Below are positions 46,358 to 57,366 of a DNA stretch of 64,000 bases, one piece after another (position 1 is the stretch's first letter; the number at the start of each line of letters is the position of its first letter). The stretch covers positions 678,896-742,895 of the forward strand of contig NZ_JACSQG010000001.1 of NCBI RefSeq assembly GCF_014836765.1, in the 5' to 3' direction. The position numbers were made by a program, and so were the translations under genes. The notes beneath the pieces were generated by a model that was given only the letters and a program-made list of their open reading frames with translations, was not told the DNA's origin and made no database searches. This DNA comes from Serpens gallinarum (GTDB taxonomy: Bacteria; Pseudomonadota; Gammaproteobacteria; Pseudomonadales; Pseudomonadaceae).

Positions 46358-46840
46358 TTAGTCGCCCTTGCCCTTGGTGCGCATGGCGCGTTGCACCTCG
46401 CGGTCGGCGTCGCGCTCTTTCTCGGTGTGGCGCTTGTCGAAGTCCTTCTTGCCCTTGGCCAAGGCGATTTCGCATTTGACCAGGTGGCTTTTCCAGTACA
46501 GCGACAGGGCCACGCAGGTATAGCCTTTTTGCTGCACCGAGCCGAACAGCTTGTCCAGCTCGCGCGCATTCAGCAGCAGCTTGCGGGTCCGTGTCGGGTC
46601 GGCAATGACGTGGGTGCTGGCGGTCTTGAGCGGGCTGATATGGCAACCCATCAGCCAGGCTTCGCCATCCTTGAGCAGGACATAGCTATCCACCAGCTGG
46701 GCCTTGCCCGCGCGCAGACTTTTGACTTCCCAACCAGCCAGGGCCAGGCCGGCCTCGAACTTATGCTCGATAAAATAATCATGCAGCGCCTTTTTATTAA
46801 GTGCGATGCTGCCCTGCGATTGTTTCTTTTGTTTAGCCAT
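46358..46840 (-). CDS. smpB: SsrA-binding protein SmpB
   Basis: The 160-residue partner of tmRNA. It shows the oligonucleotide-binding barrel ([35 protein letters not shown]) and the basic C-terminal tail ([20 protein letters not shown]) that inserts in the ribosome. It converges with lldR and is separated by about 175 bases from ratA. Confidence 0.97.
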   Translation of the reverse strand: MAKQKKQSQGSIALNKKALHDYFIEHKFEAGLALAGWEVKSLRAGKAQLVDSYVLLKDGEAWLMGCHISPLKTASTHVIADPTRTRKLLLNARELDKLFGSVQQKGYTCVALSLYWKSHLVKCEIALAKGKKDFDKRHTEKERDADREVQRAMRTKGKGD

Positions 46841-47017
46841 AGGGCGCGCATTATAGGGAGTCGCGATGCTGATGGCGACTGCCCGCGCATGTCAAAACTT
46901 GAGAGACAGCGACTAATCTCCGACAATGCGCGCAGTTTTTAGTCATCCCCTGGCCAGCGGCCACGACGTATTGCCGTTTTCGGTGCTGCGCCGCCGAATC
47001 GAGGAATTTAAGTCCGC

Positions 47018-47452
47018 ATGACGACGCATATCCAACGCTCCGCGCTGTTGCCGTATCCGGCGCGGGCGCTTTATGACCTGGTCAATGATGTGGCGCGTTA
47101 TCCGGAGTTCTTGCCGTGGTGTTCAGCCACCGAAATCCTGGCCAGTGATGAACACGAGATGCGGGCCAGCATGACCTTGGCCAAGGCGGGTATGAGTCAG
47201 CGCTTCGTGACCCGTAACAGCCTGCAGGCGGGCGAGTCCATCATCATGGACCTGGAGGATGGCCCGTTCAGTCAACTGCACGGGGTTTGGCATTTTAAAG
47301 CGCTGACTGAAAAAGCCTGCAAGATCAGCCTGGACCTGACATTCGATTACGACGGTCCGTTGATCAAGGCGACCCTGGGGCCATTATTCAATCAGGCGGC
47401 CAACACCTTGGTGGATGCTTTTTGCCAGCGAGCCAAGCAGCTATATGGATAA
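47018..47452 (+). CDS. ratA: RatA/CoQ10-type START domain protein
   Basis: A 144-residue member of the polyketide cyclase/START family. It has the YDLVNDVARYPEFLPWC and LDGFPSQLHG-like (LEDGPFSQLHGVW) segments. The family is annotated as the RatA ribosome-association toxin in E. coli and as a coenzyme Q-binding protein in eukaryotes; the second role may be the ancestral one. Its last eight bases overlap rnfH. Confidence 0.93.
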   Translation: MTTHIQRSALLPYPARALYDLVNDVARYPEFLPWCSATEILASDEHEMRASMTLAKAGMSQRFVTRNSLQAGESIIMDLEDGPFSQLHGVWHFKALTEKACKISLDLTFDYDGPLIKATLGPLFNQAANTLVDAFCQRAKQLYG

Positions 47453-47762
47453 GTCGCCTATCGCCATCGAGGTGGTATATGCGCTGGCCGACAAGCAGAA
47501 ATTGCTGCGACTGAGCGTGCCGAGCGGCACTACCCTGCGCGAGGCTGCGTTGCGCTCGGGGCTGGATGCGGAGTTTCCGGGGCTGGATCTGGCGGGTAGT
47601 CCGCTGGGAATCTTTGGCAAGGCGGTGGCCAAGCCGGAGGAGCGTGTTTTGGAAGACGGTGAGCGGGTGGAGATCTACCGACCGCTGATAGCTGATCCCA
47701 AGGAAGTACGCAAGCAGCGTGCTGCGCGTGCGGCACGCGCCAAGGCGGGCGAGGGGGACTAA
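47445..47762 (+). CDS. rnfH: RnfH family ubiquitin-like protein (RatB)
   Basis: A 105-residue protein with a beta-grasp fold: IAIEVVYALADKQKLLRLSV, TLREAALRSGL and LEDGERVEIYRPLIADPKEV. The tail is basic (RKQRAARAARAKAG). Its function is not settled despite the name linking it to Rnf electron transport. It starts inside the end of ratA and is co-transcribed with it. Confidence 0.93.
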   Translation: MDKSPIAIEVVYALADKQKLLRLSVPSGTTLREAALRSGLDAEFPGLDLAGSPLGIFGKAVAKPEERVLEDGERVEIYRPLIADPKEVRKQRAARAARAKAGEGD

Positions 47763-47792
47763 AGCACCTGGCGCCCAAGCGCGCGTTAGGCG

Positions 47793-48170
47793 TTACGGGC
47801 GGGGCGCTGTACCCAGAATGGCTTCATCGCGGCTGACGCCGGGACGGAAGTCGCCAGACATGCTGACCAGCTGGTCGTTGCCATCAAATTCCAGGCTTAT
47901 GCGTTCTTGCTGACGCTCACCGCCACCGGGCTGCAGGCTGTAGAGATAATCCCAGCGATTGGCGTGAAATGTATCTGTAATCAAGGGGTTGCCCATGATA
48001 AACCGCACTTGGCGTCGGGTCATTCCAGGGCGCAACTGGTCTATCATGTCCTGCGTGACGACATTGCCTTGCTGAATGTCGATTTTATAGACCCCAGGGA
48101 ATGAACAGCCGGCGACTGCCAGGAGTGCCATCAGGCAGAAACTCGAGAGCAAGAGCTTGGTGTTTTGCAT
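47793..48170 (-). CDS. bamE: Outer-membrane assembly lipoprotein BamE (OmlA)
   Basis: A 125-residue lipoprotein. The signal ends in the lipobox LAVAGC. The mature part has the BamE core, [20 protein letters not shown] and [19 protein letters not shown]. It belongs to the BAM complex that inserts outer-membrane barrels. The ATG at 48170 is followed by a proper signal peptide; the longer open frame is leader. It is divergent from fur, as in other pseudomonads. Confidence 0.95.
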   Translation of the reverse strand: MQNTKLLLSSFCLMALLAVAGCSFPGVYKIDIQQGNVVTQDMIDQLRPGMTRRQVRFIMGNPLITDTFHANRWDYLYSLQPGGGERQQERISLEFDGNDQLVSMSGDFRPGVSRDEAILGTAPRP

Positions 48171-48264
48171 CGGAGGGTGACTTCCACTATCTTGGCCGGG
48201 CAGTTGACCCGGATCATACCCGTATGTAGGGAGCTGCGAAACAGCAGCCACGAGAAAGCTGACC

Positions 48265-48669
48265 ATGTCTGAAAACAACGAACTGCGAAAGGCAGGCCTT
48301 AAAGTAACTCTCCCGCGAGTCAAGATCCTGCAAATGCTGGATACCGCAGAACAGCGGCACATGAGCGCGGAAGATGTCTACAAAGCATTGATGGAGGCTG
48401 GCGAAGATGTTGGCTTGGCCACCGTCTATCGCGTGCTGACCCAATTCGAAGCCTCCGGTCTGGTGACTCGGCATAATTTCGATGGTGGTCACGCCGTTTT
48501 CGAACTCGCCGACAGTGGCCACCATGATCACATGGTGTGTGTCGATACCGGCGAGGTCATCGAATTCATGGACGCCGATATCGAGCGGCGCCAAAAGCAG
48601 ATTGTTGAAGAGCATGGCTTTGAGCTGGTCAACCACAATCTGGTGCTGTACGTACGCAAGAAGCCATAA
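48265..48669 (+). CDS. fur: Ferric uptake regulator Fur
   Basis: A 134-residue iron-responsive repressor. It has the winged helix ([40 protein letters not shown]) and the metal-binding segment [16 protein letters not shown]. Only one Cys is present there, and the C-terminal CxxC of E. coli Fur is missing, as is usual for Pseudomonas Fur. It is followed by a strong bidirectional terminator. Confidence 0.97.
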   Translation: MSENNELRKAGLKVTLPRVKILQMLDTAEQRHMSAEDVYKALMEAGEDVGLATVYRVLTQFEASGLVTRHNFDGGHAVFELADSGHHDHMVCVDTGEVIEFMDADIERRQKQIVEEHGFELVNHNLVLYVRKKP

Positions 48670-48685
48670 GGCGAATCCGAATAGC

Positions 48686-48715
48686 AAAAAGGCGACCTTT
48701 ATAGGTCGCCTTTTT
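48686..48715. terminator. Bidirectional terminator between fur and recN
   Basis: AAAAAGGCGACC and GGTCGCCTTTTT form a twelve-base-pair stem with a six-base loop and A/T runs on both sides. It serves the convergent genes fur and recN. Confidence 0.93.
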
Positions 48716-48747
48716 TATGGCGGTGTTCTGGTTGCTCTGCGTGCAAG

Positions 48748-50421
48748 TCAGGCCTTGGCGCTGCTGATCATCTTGCGTGCATGGGCCAGGGATTCTTTGG
48801 TCAGGTCGACACCGCCGAGCATGCGTGCGACTTCCTCGATGCGTTGTGCCGACTCCAGGTGGGTCACGGCAGTGCGTGTCTCATCGCTGCCGCGCAGTTT
48901 GTGCACAAACAGGTGTTGGTGACCTTGCGCGGCTACCTGGGGAAGATGGGTGACGGTCAATACTTGGCCGCCTTCGCCTAGGCGGCGTAGCAGCTGACCG
49001 ACCACTTCGGCGGTGGGGCCGCCAATGCCGACGTCCACTTCATCGAACACTAGAGTGGGTACGCGCGAGGTCTGTGCCGTAATCACTTGGATGGCCAGGC
49101 TGATGCGCGACAGTTCGCCGCCTGACGCCACTTTGCCCAGTGGGCGCAGGGGTTGGCCGGGGTTGGCGCTGACCTGAAACTCAACCAGCTCCAATCCTTG
49201 AGGCTGCGGAATGTCCTGCTTGCCGGCGTGCAGTTCGATGCTGAAGCGCCCGCCGGGCATGCCCAGGCGCTGCATTTCCTGTTCTACGGCCGCGCTCAGG
49301 CGCTGGGCGGCGTCGCTGCGCAAGGCGCTTAGTTCGGTGGCTTTGTCCTGATAGTGACGGGTGTAAGCGGTGAGTTCTTCGTCCAGGCGTTCAAGTGCCT
49401 GGTCATCGGCGTTCAGACCCTCCAGCTCATCTAGCAGGCGTTGCTGCAATTCACCCAGCTCGCTCGGTTGCACGCGGTGTTTGCGGGCCAGGGTATAGAT
49501 GGTGTCGAGGCGCTCTTCGAGGAATTGCTGGCGCTCGGGATCGGCATCGAAATGATCGAGGAAACGGTTCAACTCGCCGACGGCTTCTTCGACCTGAATC
49601 TGCGCGCTGGCCAGCAGGTTCACGGCTTCGCTCAGTGCGCCGGGCTGGCTGCTGAAACCAGTCAGGCGACTCAGGCTGGAAGTCAAGGCCGAGAGGACGT
49701 TGCCGGCATCGTTCTCGCTGCACAGCTCGATCACCAGACGGCAGGCGCTCAGCAGCTGTTCGGCATTGCTGAGATTCTTGTGTTCCTGCTCCAGTTGTTC
49801 CAGTTCCTGTTCGCCCAGGGCCAGGTTTTCCAATTCTTCCAGCTGGTAACTGAGCAACTGGTGGCGCGCGCGCTGCTCTTCGCTGGTGCTGGAGATGCGC
49901 TCCAGTTCCTGGCGAGTCTGCCGCCAGCGAACTGCGGCAAGTTGCACCTGGCGGGCCAGTTCGCTGGCGCCGGCATAGGCATCGAGCAAGCGGTGATGGG
50001 TGTCGATCTTCAGCAGCGACTGATGCTCATGCTGGCTGTGGATATCAATAAGCAATTCGCCCAGGGCTTTGAGATCGCCCTGCGGACAGGGGGTGCCATT
50101 TATATAGGAGCGTGAGCGTCCTTCGGCGGTGATCACCCGGCGCAGGATACATGGGCCGTCTTGTTCAAGGTCGCGCTCGCGCAGCCAGGCCTGGGCTTCA
50201 GGAATTCGGGTGACATCAAAGCTGGCCAGGATATCGGCCTTGTCTGCACCGGGGCGTACCACGCTGCTGTCGGCGCGATCGCCCAGAGCCAGACCGAGGG
50301 CGTCGAGCATGATCGACTTGCCGGCCCCCGTCTCGCCGGTGATGACGCTCATCCCGCCGCTCAGTTCGAGGTCCAGGTGTTCGACAATGGCGTAATTATG
50401 GATGGACAGGTGCGCCAGCAT
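48748..50421 (-). CDS. recN: DNA repair protein RecN
   Basis: A 557-residue SMC-like ATPase for double-strand-break repair. Walker A is ITGETGAGKSIMLDALGLAL, the central part is a coiled coil (about 155-360), the ABC signature is VASGGELSRISLAI, and Walker B is PTLVFDEVDVGIGG. An SOS box lies about 25 bases before the start. Its length is standard. Confidence 0.97.
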   Translation of the reverse strand: MLAHLSIHNYAIVEHLDLELSGGMSVITGETGAGKSIMLDALGLALGDRADSSVVRPGADKADILASFDVTRIPEAQAWLRERDLEQDGPCILRRVITAEGRSRSYINGTPCPQGDLKALGELLIDIHSQHEHQSLLKIDTHHRLLDAYAGASELARQVQLAAVRWRQTRQELERISSTSEEQRARHQLLSYQLEELENLALGEQELEQLEQEHKNLSNAEQLLSACRLVIELCSENDAGNVLSALTSSLSRLTGFSSQPGALSEAVNLLASAQIQVEEAVGELNRFLDHFDADPERQQFLEERLDTIYTLARKHRVQPSELGELQQRLLDELEGLNADDQALERLDEELTAYTRHYQDKATELSALRSDAAQRLSAAVEQEMQRLGMPGGRFSIELHAGKQDIPQPQGLELVEFQVSANPGQPLRPLGKVASGGELSRISLAIQVITAQTSRVPTLVFDEVDVGIGGPTAEVVGQLLRRLGEGGQVLTVTHLPQVAAQGHQHLFVHKLRGSDETRTAVTHLESAQRIEEVARMLGGVDLTKESLAHARKMISSAKA

Positions 50422-50443
50422 GATGAGCTCCCAGAATTCTTGG

Positions 50444-50459
50444 CTGTGTATTTATACAG
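50444..50459 (-). promoter_or_regulatory. LexA box of recN
   Basis: On the minus strand CTGT-ATAAATAC-ACAG matches the SOS consensus, 23 bases before the recN ATG. recN is a known LexA target. Confidence 0.92.
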
Positions 50460-50543
50460 TGGTCGGCGGGGGCGCTTCAAGCGTCCTTCTTCCTGGTTTG
50501 AAGAAAAAAATTACGATGTTGGGGGTGTGTGTGCGTGCGGGGG

Positions 50544-50570
50544 TTGAAGAAGCAGGCGGCGCCCCCATAT
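50544..50570 (+). promoter_or_regulatory. Sigma-32 promoter of grpE
   Basis: TTGAAG, thirteen bases, then CCCCATAT matches the heat-shock consensus CTTGAAA-N11-15-CCCCATnT. It lies 55 bases before grpE. Confidence 0.82.
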
Positions 50571-50624
50571 TGGCCGGCATTCGACGCTGGCAATGTCCGG
50601 CATTCCCTTTCATAGGAGACTCCC

Positions 50625-51191
50625 ATGGCTGATGAACAAAACCTGGAAAACCAGAATGCGGAAGCAGCCCCGGCTGCTGAGGCAAATGGCGAGGCGCTGG
50701 ACGCTCGTATCCAAGAGTTGGAAGAGCAACTGGCCGGCGCACAGGATCAAGTGTTGCGCACCGCAGCCGAATTGCAGAATGTGCGTCGCCGCGCAGAGCA
50801 AGATGTGGAAAAGGCACACAAGTTCGCGTTGGAAAAGTTTTCCGCGGACCTGCTGGCCGTCGTCGACAGCCTGGAGCGCGGGCTGGAAATGACCAACCCG
50901 AATGATGAGGCCAGCAAGGCGGTACGCGAAGGCCTGGAGCTGACGCATAAACTGCTGCTCGACACGCTCAAGCGCCATCAACTGGAGCAAGTGGACCCGC
51001 ACGGCGAGCCTTTCGACCCTGAGCATCATCAGGCCATGGCCATGGAAGAGAGCGCAACGCTCGAGCCGGGCAGCGTGGTCAAGGTGTTCCAGAAGGGTTA
51101 TCTGCTCAATGGCCGGCTGTTGCGCCCGGCCATGGTGGTGGTCAGCAAGGCCGCGGCCAACACGCCGCCGTCGATCAACGAGCAGGCTTGA
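50625..51191 (+). CDS. grpE: Nucleotide exchange factor GrpE
   Basis: A 188-residue co-chaperone that releases ADP from DnaK. The N-terminal part is an acidic, coiled-coil region ([20 protein letters not shown]), followed by the family signature around [11 protein letters not shown] and a C-terminal beta domain ([19 protein letters not shown]). Heat-shock promoter upstream; dnaK follows after about 100 bases. Confidence 0.97.
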   Translation: MADEQNLENQNAEAAPAAEANGEALDARIQELEEQLAGAQDQVLRTAAELQNVRRRAEQDVEKAHKFALEKFSADLLAVVDSLERGLEMTNPNDEASKAVREGLELTHKLLLDTLKRHQLEQVDPHGEPFDPEHHQAMAMEESATLEPGSVVKVFQKGYLLNGRLLRPAMVVVSKAAANTPPSINEQA

Positions 51192-51214
51192 AATCCATCA
51201 GCCAGCCCCCATCT
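51187..51214 (+). promoter_or_regulatory. Sigma-32 promoter of dnaK
   Basis: CTTGAAA (51187-51193), thirteen bases, then CCCCATCT (51207-51214) is an almost perfect sigma-32 promoter. It overlaps the last codons of grpE and gives dnaK its own heat-shock start. Confidence 0.9.
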
Positions 51215-51289
51215 GTGTGAACAAGCGTAATTGAGCTGGAGCGGCCCGGAATAGGGACGCGGTAAAAACCAAATTTCGGGAGAAATGAA

Positions 51290-53215
51290 ATGGGTAAAAT
51301 CATCGGCATCGACCTGGGGACAACCAACTCCTGCGTCTCTATTCTGGAAAACGGTAACGTCAAGGTTATCGAGAACGCCGAGGGTGGTCGCACCACTCCG
51401 TCGATCATCGCCTACACCAATGATGGCGAAACCCTGGTTGGCCAGTCGGCCAAGCGCCAGGCGGTCACCAACCCGCACAACACCCTGTACGCGGTGAAGC
51501 GTCTGATCGGCCGTCGTTTCGATGAAGACGTCGTGCAGAAAGACATCAGCATGGTGCCTTACAAGATCGTTAAGGCTGACAATGGCGATGCCTGGGTCGA
51601 GGTGAAGGGCGACAAGATGGCCCCGCCGCAGATCAGCGCCGAAGTGCTGAAGAAGATGAAGAAGACCGCCGAAGACTACCTCGGCGAGCCGGTTACCGAA
51701 GCGGTCATCACTGTGCCGGCCTACTTCAACGACAGCCAACGTCAGGCCACCAAGGATGCCGGTCGCATTGCTGGCCTGGACGTCAAGCGCATCATCAACG
51801 AGCCCACCGCGGCTGCGCTGGCGTATGGTATGGACAAGGCCAAGGGCGACCACACTGTAATCGTCTATGACCTGGGTGGCGGTACTTTCGACGTGTCGGT
51901 CATCGAGATCGCTGAAGTCGACGGGGAGCACCAGTTCGAAGTGTTGGCCACCAACGGCGACACCTTCCTGGGCGGTGAAGACTTTGACATTCGTCTGATC
52001 GACTATCTCGTCGACGAGTTCAACAAAGAAACCGGCATGAACCTCAAGGGCGACCCGCTGGCCATGCAGCGCCTGAAGGAAGCTGCCGAGAAGGCCAAGA
52101 TCGAGCTGTCCTCCGCGCAGCAGACCGACGTCAACCTGCCGTACATCACCGCCGATGCGTCGGGTCCGAAGCACCTGAACGTGAAGATTTCCCGCGCCAA
52201 GCTGGAAGCCTTGGTCGAAGACCTGGTGCAGCGCACCATTGAGCCGTGCCGCATTGCTCTGAAGGATGCCGGTATCGACGTCGGCAAGATCGATGACGTG
52301 ATCCTGGTCGGCGGTCAGACTCGCATGCCGCTGGTGCAGCAGAAAGTTGCCGAGTTCTTCGGCAAGGAAGCGCGCAAGGACGTCAACCCGGATGAAGCCG
52401 TGGCCATGGGTGCTGCCATCCAGGGCGCCGTGCTGGCCGGCGATGTCAAGGACGTGCTGCTGCTCGACGTGTCGCCGCTGACCCTGGGTATCGAAACCCT
52501 GGGTGGCGTGATGACCCCGCTGATCGAGAAGAACACCACTATTCCGACCAAGAAGTCCCAGGTGTTCTCCACCGCCGACGACAATCAGGGCGCGGTGACC
52601 ATTCACGTGCTGCAGGGCGAGCGCAAGCAAGCCGCGCAGAACAAATCACTGGGCAAGTTCGACCTGGCCGATATTCCGCCGGCGCCGCGTGGCGTTCCGC
52701 AGATCGAAGTGACCTTCGACATTGACGCCAACGGTATCCTCAACGTGTCTGCCAAGGACAAGGCCACCGGCAAGCAGCAGTCCATCGTGATCAAGGCCAA
52801 CTCCGGCCTCTCCGACGAAGAAATCGAGCAAATGGTGCGTGATGCCGAGGCTAATGCCGAGGAAGATCGCAAGTTCGAAGAGCTGGCTGGCGCGCGCAAC
52901 CAAGGCGACCAGTTGGTGCATGCGACCCGCAAGATGATCGTCGAGGCGGGCGACAAGGCCACCGACGAAGACAAGGCTGCCATCGAAAAAGCCATTGGCG
53001 AACTTGAAGTCGCGGTGAAGGGCGACGACAAGACGGTGATTGAGGCGAAGATGACCGCGTTGTCGGAAGTCACCGCCCCGCTGGCGCAGAAGATGTATGC
53101 CGAACAGCCCCAGGCCGGCGAAGCCCAGCCGGGCGCTGGCAACGAGAGCAGTGCCAAATCGGCTGGCGACGACGTGGTCGACGCCGAGTTCGAAGAGGTC
53201 AAGGAAAACAAGTAA
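51290..53215 (+). CDS. dnaK: Molecular chaperone DnaK (Hsp70)
   Basis: A 641-residue Hsp70. ATPase signatures [24 protein letters not shown] and [13 protein letters not shown] are intact, and the substrate-binding domain begins near [18 protein letters not shown]. The tail ends [15 protein letters not shown] strong GGGAG site precedes the ATG. It folds nascent and heat-damaged proteins and, in proteobacteria, holds sigma-32. Confidence 0.98.
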   Translation: MGKIIGIDLGTTNSCVSILENGNVKVIENAEGGRTTPSIIAYTNDGETLVGQSAKRQAVTNPHNTLYAVKRLIGRRFDEDVVQKDISMVPYKIVKADNGDAWVEVKGDKMAPPQISAEVLKKMKKTAEDYLGEPVTEAVITVPAYFNDSQRQATKDAGRIAGLDVKRIINEPTAAALAYGMDKAKGDHTVIVYDLGGGTFDVSVIEIAEVDGEHQFEVLATNGDTFLGGEDFDIRLIDYLVDEFNKETGMNLKGDPLAMQRLKEAAEKAKIELSSAQQTDVNLPYITADASGPKHLNVKISRAKLEALVEDLVQRTIEPCRIALKDAGIDVGKIDDVILVGGQTRMPLVQQKVAEFFGKEARKDVNPDEAVAMGAAIQGAVLAGDVKDVLLLDVSPLTLGIETLGGVMTPLIEKNTTIPTKKSQVFSTADDNQGAVTIHVLQGERKQAAQNKSLGKFDLADIPPAPRGVPQIEVTFDIDANGILNVSAKDKATGKQQSIVIKANSGLSDEEIEQMVRDAEANAEEDRKFEELAGARNQGDQLVHATRKMIVEAGDKATDEDKAAIEKAIGELEVAVKGDDKTVIEAKMTALSEVTAPLAQKMYAEQPQAGEAQPGAGNESSAKSAGDDVVDAEFEEVKENK

Positions 53216-53269
53216 ACGTCACGTTTGCTTCCGCCTCACCGCGCACGGCCCCTGGGGTCGTGCGTCCTT

Positions 53270-53308
53270 GACACGCCACGCGGGAGCCTGCTCCCGCGTT
53301 GACGTGTC
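53270..53308. repeat. REP-like hairpin between dnaK and dnaJ
   Basis: GACACG-CCA-CGCGGGAGC pairs with GCTCCCGCG-TTGA-CGTGTC. The inner GCGGGAGC core is the same as in the hairpin before ampD (13518), so both may be copies of one genomic repeat. It lies in the 123-base gap of an otherwise linked pair and could set the dnaK:dnaJ ratio. Confidence 0.6.
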
Positions 53309-53338
53309 TGGAGGGGGCGTCAGAGGAATCCGAGAGAA

Positions 53339-54463
53339 ATGGCAAAACGAGACTATTACGAAATACTGGGCGTGGAGCGCAGTGCCAGTGAGGCCGAGCT
53401 GAAAAAGGCTTACCGACGTCTGGCGATGAAGTACCACCCCGACCGCAATCCGGACGACCATGACGCGGAAGAGAAATTCAAAGAAGCCAATGAGGCTTAT
53501 GAAGTTCTTTCCGATGCTAGTAAGCGCGGCGCTTATGATCAATACGGCCACGCTGGTGTCGATCCGCAGATGGGCGGTGGGGCCGGCTTCGGTGGTAACG
53601 CAAGCTTCTCCGACATCTTCGGCGACGTGTTCAGTGATTTCTTCGGCGGACAGCGTGGCGGCCAGCGCGGCGGCCCGATGCGTGGCAGCGATCTGCGCTA
53701 CACGCTGGAGCTGGATCTGGAAGAAGCGGTGCGCGGCACGACAGTGACCATCCGTGTGCCGACCCTGGTCGGTTGCAAAACCTGCGACGGCTCCGGGGCA
53801 AAGAAGGGCACCAGCCCGGTCACCTGCACGACCTGCGGCGGTATCGGTCAGGTGCGCATGCAGCAGGGCTTTTTCTCGGTGCAGCAGACCTGCCCGCGCT
53901 GCCATGGCAGTGGCAAGATGATCACCGATCCCTGTGGCACCTGCCATGGCCAGGGGCGCACGGAAGAGCACAAGACCCTGTCGGTCAAAGTGCCAGCGGG
54001 CGTCGATTCCGGAGACCGCATTCGCCTGTCGGGCGAAGGTGAGGCCGGCACGCTGGGCGGCCCGCCCGGTGACCTGTATGTGGTGGTCAACGTACGTGAG
54101 CACGCAATCTTCGAGCGCGATGGCAAGCATCTGTACTGTGAAGTGCCGATCAGCTTCGCCGATGCCGCGCTGGGCGGTGAGCTGGAAGTGCCGACCCTGG
54201 ATGGCCGCGTCAAGCTGAAGATCCCTGAGGCGACCCAGACCGGCAAGATGTTCCGCTTGCGCGGCAAGGGCGTGGCGCCAGTGCGCGGTGGCGGTGCAGG
54301 CGATCTGATGTGCCGGGTGGTGGTGGAAACCCCGGTGAATCTCGGCAAGCGTCAGCGCGAACTGCTGGAAGAGTTCCGCAGCAGCCTGCAGAACGACAGC
54401 TCGCATTCGCCCAAGGCCAGCGGCTGGTTCGAAGGCATGAAGCGCTTTTTCGGCGATCTATAA
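53339..54463 (+). CDS. dnaJ: Co-chaperone DnaJ (Hsp40)
   Basis: A 374-residue class A Hsp40. The J domain has the HPD motif ([10 protein letters not shown]), followed by a Gly/Phe-rich part, four zinc-binding CxxCxGxG repeats ([32 protein letters not shown]) and the C-terminal substrate domain. It stimulates DnaK ATPase. Confidence 0.98.
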   Translation: MAKRDYYEILGVERSASEAELKKAYRRLAMKYHPDRNPDDHDAEEKFKEANEAYEVLSDASKRGAYDQYGHAGVDPQMGGGAGFGGNASFSDIFGDVFSDFFGGQRGGQRGGPMRGSDLRYTLELDLEEAVRGTTVTIRVPTLVGCKTCDGSGAKKGTSPVTCTTCGGIGQVRMQQGFFSVQQTCPRCHGSGKMITDPCGTCHGQGRTEEHKTLSVKVPAGVDSGDRIRLSGEGEAGTLGGPPGDLYVVVNVREHAIFERDGKHLYCEVPISFADAALGGELEVPTLDGRVKLKIPEATQTGKMFRLRGKGVAPVRGGGAGDLMCRVVVETPVNLGKRQRELLEEFRSSLQNDSSHSPKASGWFEGMKRFFGDL

Positions 54464-54470
54464 CTCAAAG

Positions 54471-55347
<877 letters not shown>

Positions 55348-55381
55348 TGGATGCAGGCGGTGCGACTGGAGGCGAAAATCC

Positions 55382-55435
55382 ATGCGCATTAACGGTGGAC
55401 CCAAATCGGTCATTTCTGTACACTTTCGCATTTAG
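55382..55435 (+). CDS. Possible 17-residue leader peptide before carA
   Basis: A short frame MRINGGPKSVISVHFRI with stop TAG is preceded by GGAGG about eight bases before its ATG. It lies 34 bases before the stable hairpin in the carA leader. Two Arg codons are present, but not in a run. A translated leader that controls the hairpin is possible; it could equally be chance. Confidence 0.25.
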   Translation: MRINGGPKSVISVHFRI

Positions 55436-55468
55436 TGTGTCCACTAAAGTTACGCAGAATGACCCAAT

Positions 55469-55508
55469 AAAAAAGCGGGATGACCTTCACACGTCATCCC
55501 GCTTTTTT
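55469..55508. terminator. Strong hairpin between dapB and carA
   Basis: AAAAAAGCGGGATGAC and GTCATCCCGCTTTTTT form a sixteen-base-pair stem with an eight-base loop and a T-run. It ends dapB transcription. Because only 40 bases remain before carA and no clear promoter is visible there, it may also act as an attenuator for carA. Confidence 0.9.
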
Positions 55509-55548
55509 ACAGTCTGCGTTTGCGCCAGCCAGATCTACGGGAGGTCTC

Positions 55549-56685
55549 TTGAGTACGCCAGCCATACTTGCACTTGCTGATGGCAGCATTTTTCGCGGTG
55601 AATCCATCGGTGCCGATGGGCAAACCATCGGCGAGGTCGTGTTCAACACCGCCATGACCGGCTATCAGGAAATCCTCACCGATCCCTCCTACGCACAGCA
55701 AATCGTCACCCTGACTTATCCCCATATCGGCAACACCGGCACCACGCCGGAAGACGCCGAGTCCGATCGTGTCTGGGCTGCCGGCCTGGTCATTCGCGAC
55801 CTGCCGTTGCTGGCCAGTAACTGGCGCTGCAAGCAGCCGCTGGATGAGTACCTCAAAGAACACGGCACGGTGGCCATTGCTGGTATTGATACTCGTCGAT
55901 TGACCCGTATCCTGCGTGAAAAAGGCGCTCAGAATGGCTGTATCCTGGCCGGTACCGACGCCACCGAGGAAAAAGCCCTTGAGCTGGCGCGCAGCTTTCC
56001 CGGCCTCAAAGGCATGGACTTGGCCAAGGTAGTCAGTACCCAGGAGCGCTACGAGTGGCGCTCGGGCATGTGGACACTGGAAACTGACAGCCATCCGGAG
56101 ATCCCCGCAGCCGAGTTGCCCTACCATGTCGTGGCGTACGATTACGGCGTCAAGCGCAACATCCTACGCATGCTGGTCGCGAGGGGTTGCCGGGTGACCG
56201 TGCTGCCAGCCCAGGCGCCGGCCAGCGAGGCCCTGGCGCTGAATCCCGATGGCATCTTCCTGTCCAATGGTCCTGGCGATCCCGAGCCATGCGACTACGC
56301 CATCCAGGCGATCAAGGACGTTCTCGAGACAGACATCCCGGTGTTCGGTATCTGCCTGGGTCATCAATTGCTGGCCCTGGCGTCCGGCGCCAAGACAGTG
56401 AAAATGGGCTGTGGCCATCACGGTGCCAACCACCCGGTGCAGGACCTCAAAACTGGCGTGGTGATGATCACCAGCCAAAACCACGGTTTTGCTGCGGATG
56501 CTGACAACCTGCCGTCGTGCTTGCGCGCCACGCACAAGTCGCTGTTCGATGGCACCCTGCAGGGTATTGAGCGCACCGACAAGGTTGCCTTTGGCTTCCA
56601 GGGTCACCCTGAAGCCAGCCCGGGCCCCAACGATGTGGCTCCGCTGTTCGACCGCTTCATCGCCGCCATGGCGGCGCGCAAGTAA
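55549..56685 (+). CDS. carA: Carbamoyl-phosphate synthase small subunit
   Basis: A 378-residue glutaminase subunit supplying ammonia for carbamoyl phosphate, the precursor of arginine and pyrimidines. The N-terminal domain contains [20 protein letters not shown]; the glutamine amidotransferase domain has the nucleophile in [11 protein letters not shown] and His/Glu in QGHPEASPG. The start is TTG at 55549 with GGGAGG just upstream, giving (M)[11 protein letters not shown]. Confidence 0.96.
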   Translation: MSTPAILALADGSIFRGESIGADGQTIGEVVFNTAMTGYQEILTDPSYAQQIVTLTYPHIGNTGTTPEDAESDRVWAAGLVIRDLPLLASNWRCKQPLDEYLKEHGTVAIAGIDTRRLTRILREKGAQNGCILAGTDATEEKALELARSFPGLKGMDLAKVVSTQERYEWRSGMWTLETDSHPEIPAAELPYHVVAYDYGVKRNILRMLVARGCRVTVLPAQAPASEALALNPDGIFLSNGPGDPEPCDYAIQAIKDVLETDIPVFGICLGHQLLALASGAKTVKMGCGHHGANHPVQDLKTGVVMITSQNHGFAADADNLPSCLRATHKSLFDGTLQGIERTDKVAFGFQGHPEASPGPNDVAPLFDRFIAAMAARK

Positions 56686-56697
56686 GGTCGCGCGACG

Positions 56698-57351
56698 ATG
56701 CTGGCGAGCCTGGGGGTAATTGACCTGTGGACCTATGTCCTCGGGACGGTACTGGTGATTCTGTTGCCAGGCCCCAATTCACTGTTCGTGCTCGCCAGCG
56801 CTGCTCGTCGAGGGGTGGCAGCCGGCTACAGTGCCGCTGCTGCGGTGTTCATCGGTGACAGCCTGCTGATGCTCGCTGCTGCACTGGGCGTGGTCTCGCT
56901 GCTCAAGGCCGAGCCGCTGTTATTCGTTGCCCTGAAGTACCTGGGAGCGGCCTACCTGTTCTACATCGGCTTCAACATGCTGCGCGGCGCCTGGCGCCAG
57001 TGGCATCAGCCGCAGCAGAAAGCAGCTGGAACATCCGCGCATGAGTTGGCTGAGCCGTTCCGGCGCGCTCTGTTGCTCAGCCTGTCGAACCCCAAGGCGA
57101 TCCTGTTTTTCGTGTCCTTTTTTATCCAGTTCGTCGACCCGGCATACGCCAATCCGGGTTTGTCATTCCTGGTGCTGGGCACGATTCTGCAGGTAATCAG
57201 CCTGACCTACTTGAGCGTTCTGATTTTCACCGGTGCACGCCTGGCGCAGTGGTTTCGCCAGCGGCAGCGGTTGGTCGCCGGTGCCAGTAGTGGCATCGGC
57301 GCCTTGTTCGTCGGCTTTGGCGTGAAGCTGGCCACCGCAACCTTGTCCTGA
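56698..57351 (+). CDS. leuE: LysE/RhtB exporter, LeuE-like
   Basis: A 217-residue membrane exporter with about six helices. The family start LPGPNSLFVLASAARRGVAA is clear, and the overall sequence resembles the leucine exporter LeuE (VFIGDSLLMLAAALGVVSLL, LSLSNPKAILFFVSFFIQFV). It sits between carA and carB, where pseudomonads are known to carry a gene of about this length. Substrate is inferred. Confidence 0.88.
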   Translation: MLASLGVIDLWTYVLGTVLVILLPGPNSLFVLASAARRGVAAGYSAAAAVFIGDSLLMLAAALGVVSLLKAEPLLFVALKYLGAAYLFYIGFNMLRGAWRQWHQPQQKAAGTSAHELAEPFRRALLLSLSNPKAILFFVSFFIQFVDPAYANPGLSFLVLGTILQVISLTYLSVLIFTGARLAQWFRQRQRLVAGASSGIGALFVGFGVKLATATLS

Positions 57352-57366
57352 TTACTCGAGAGTCCC

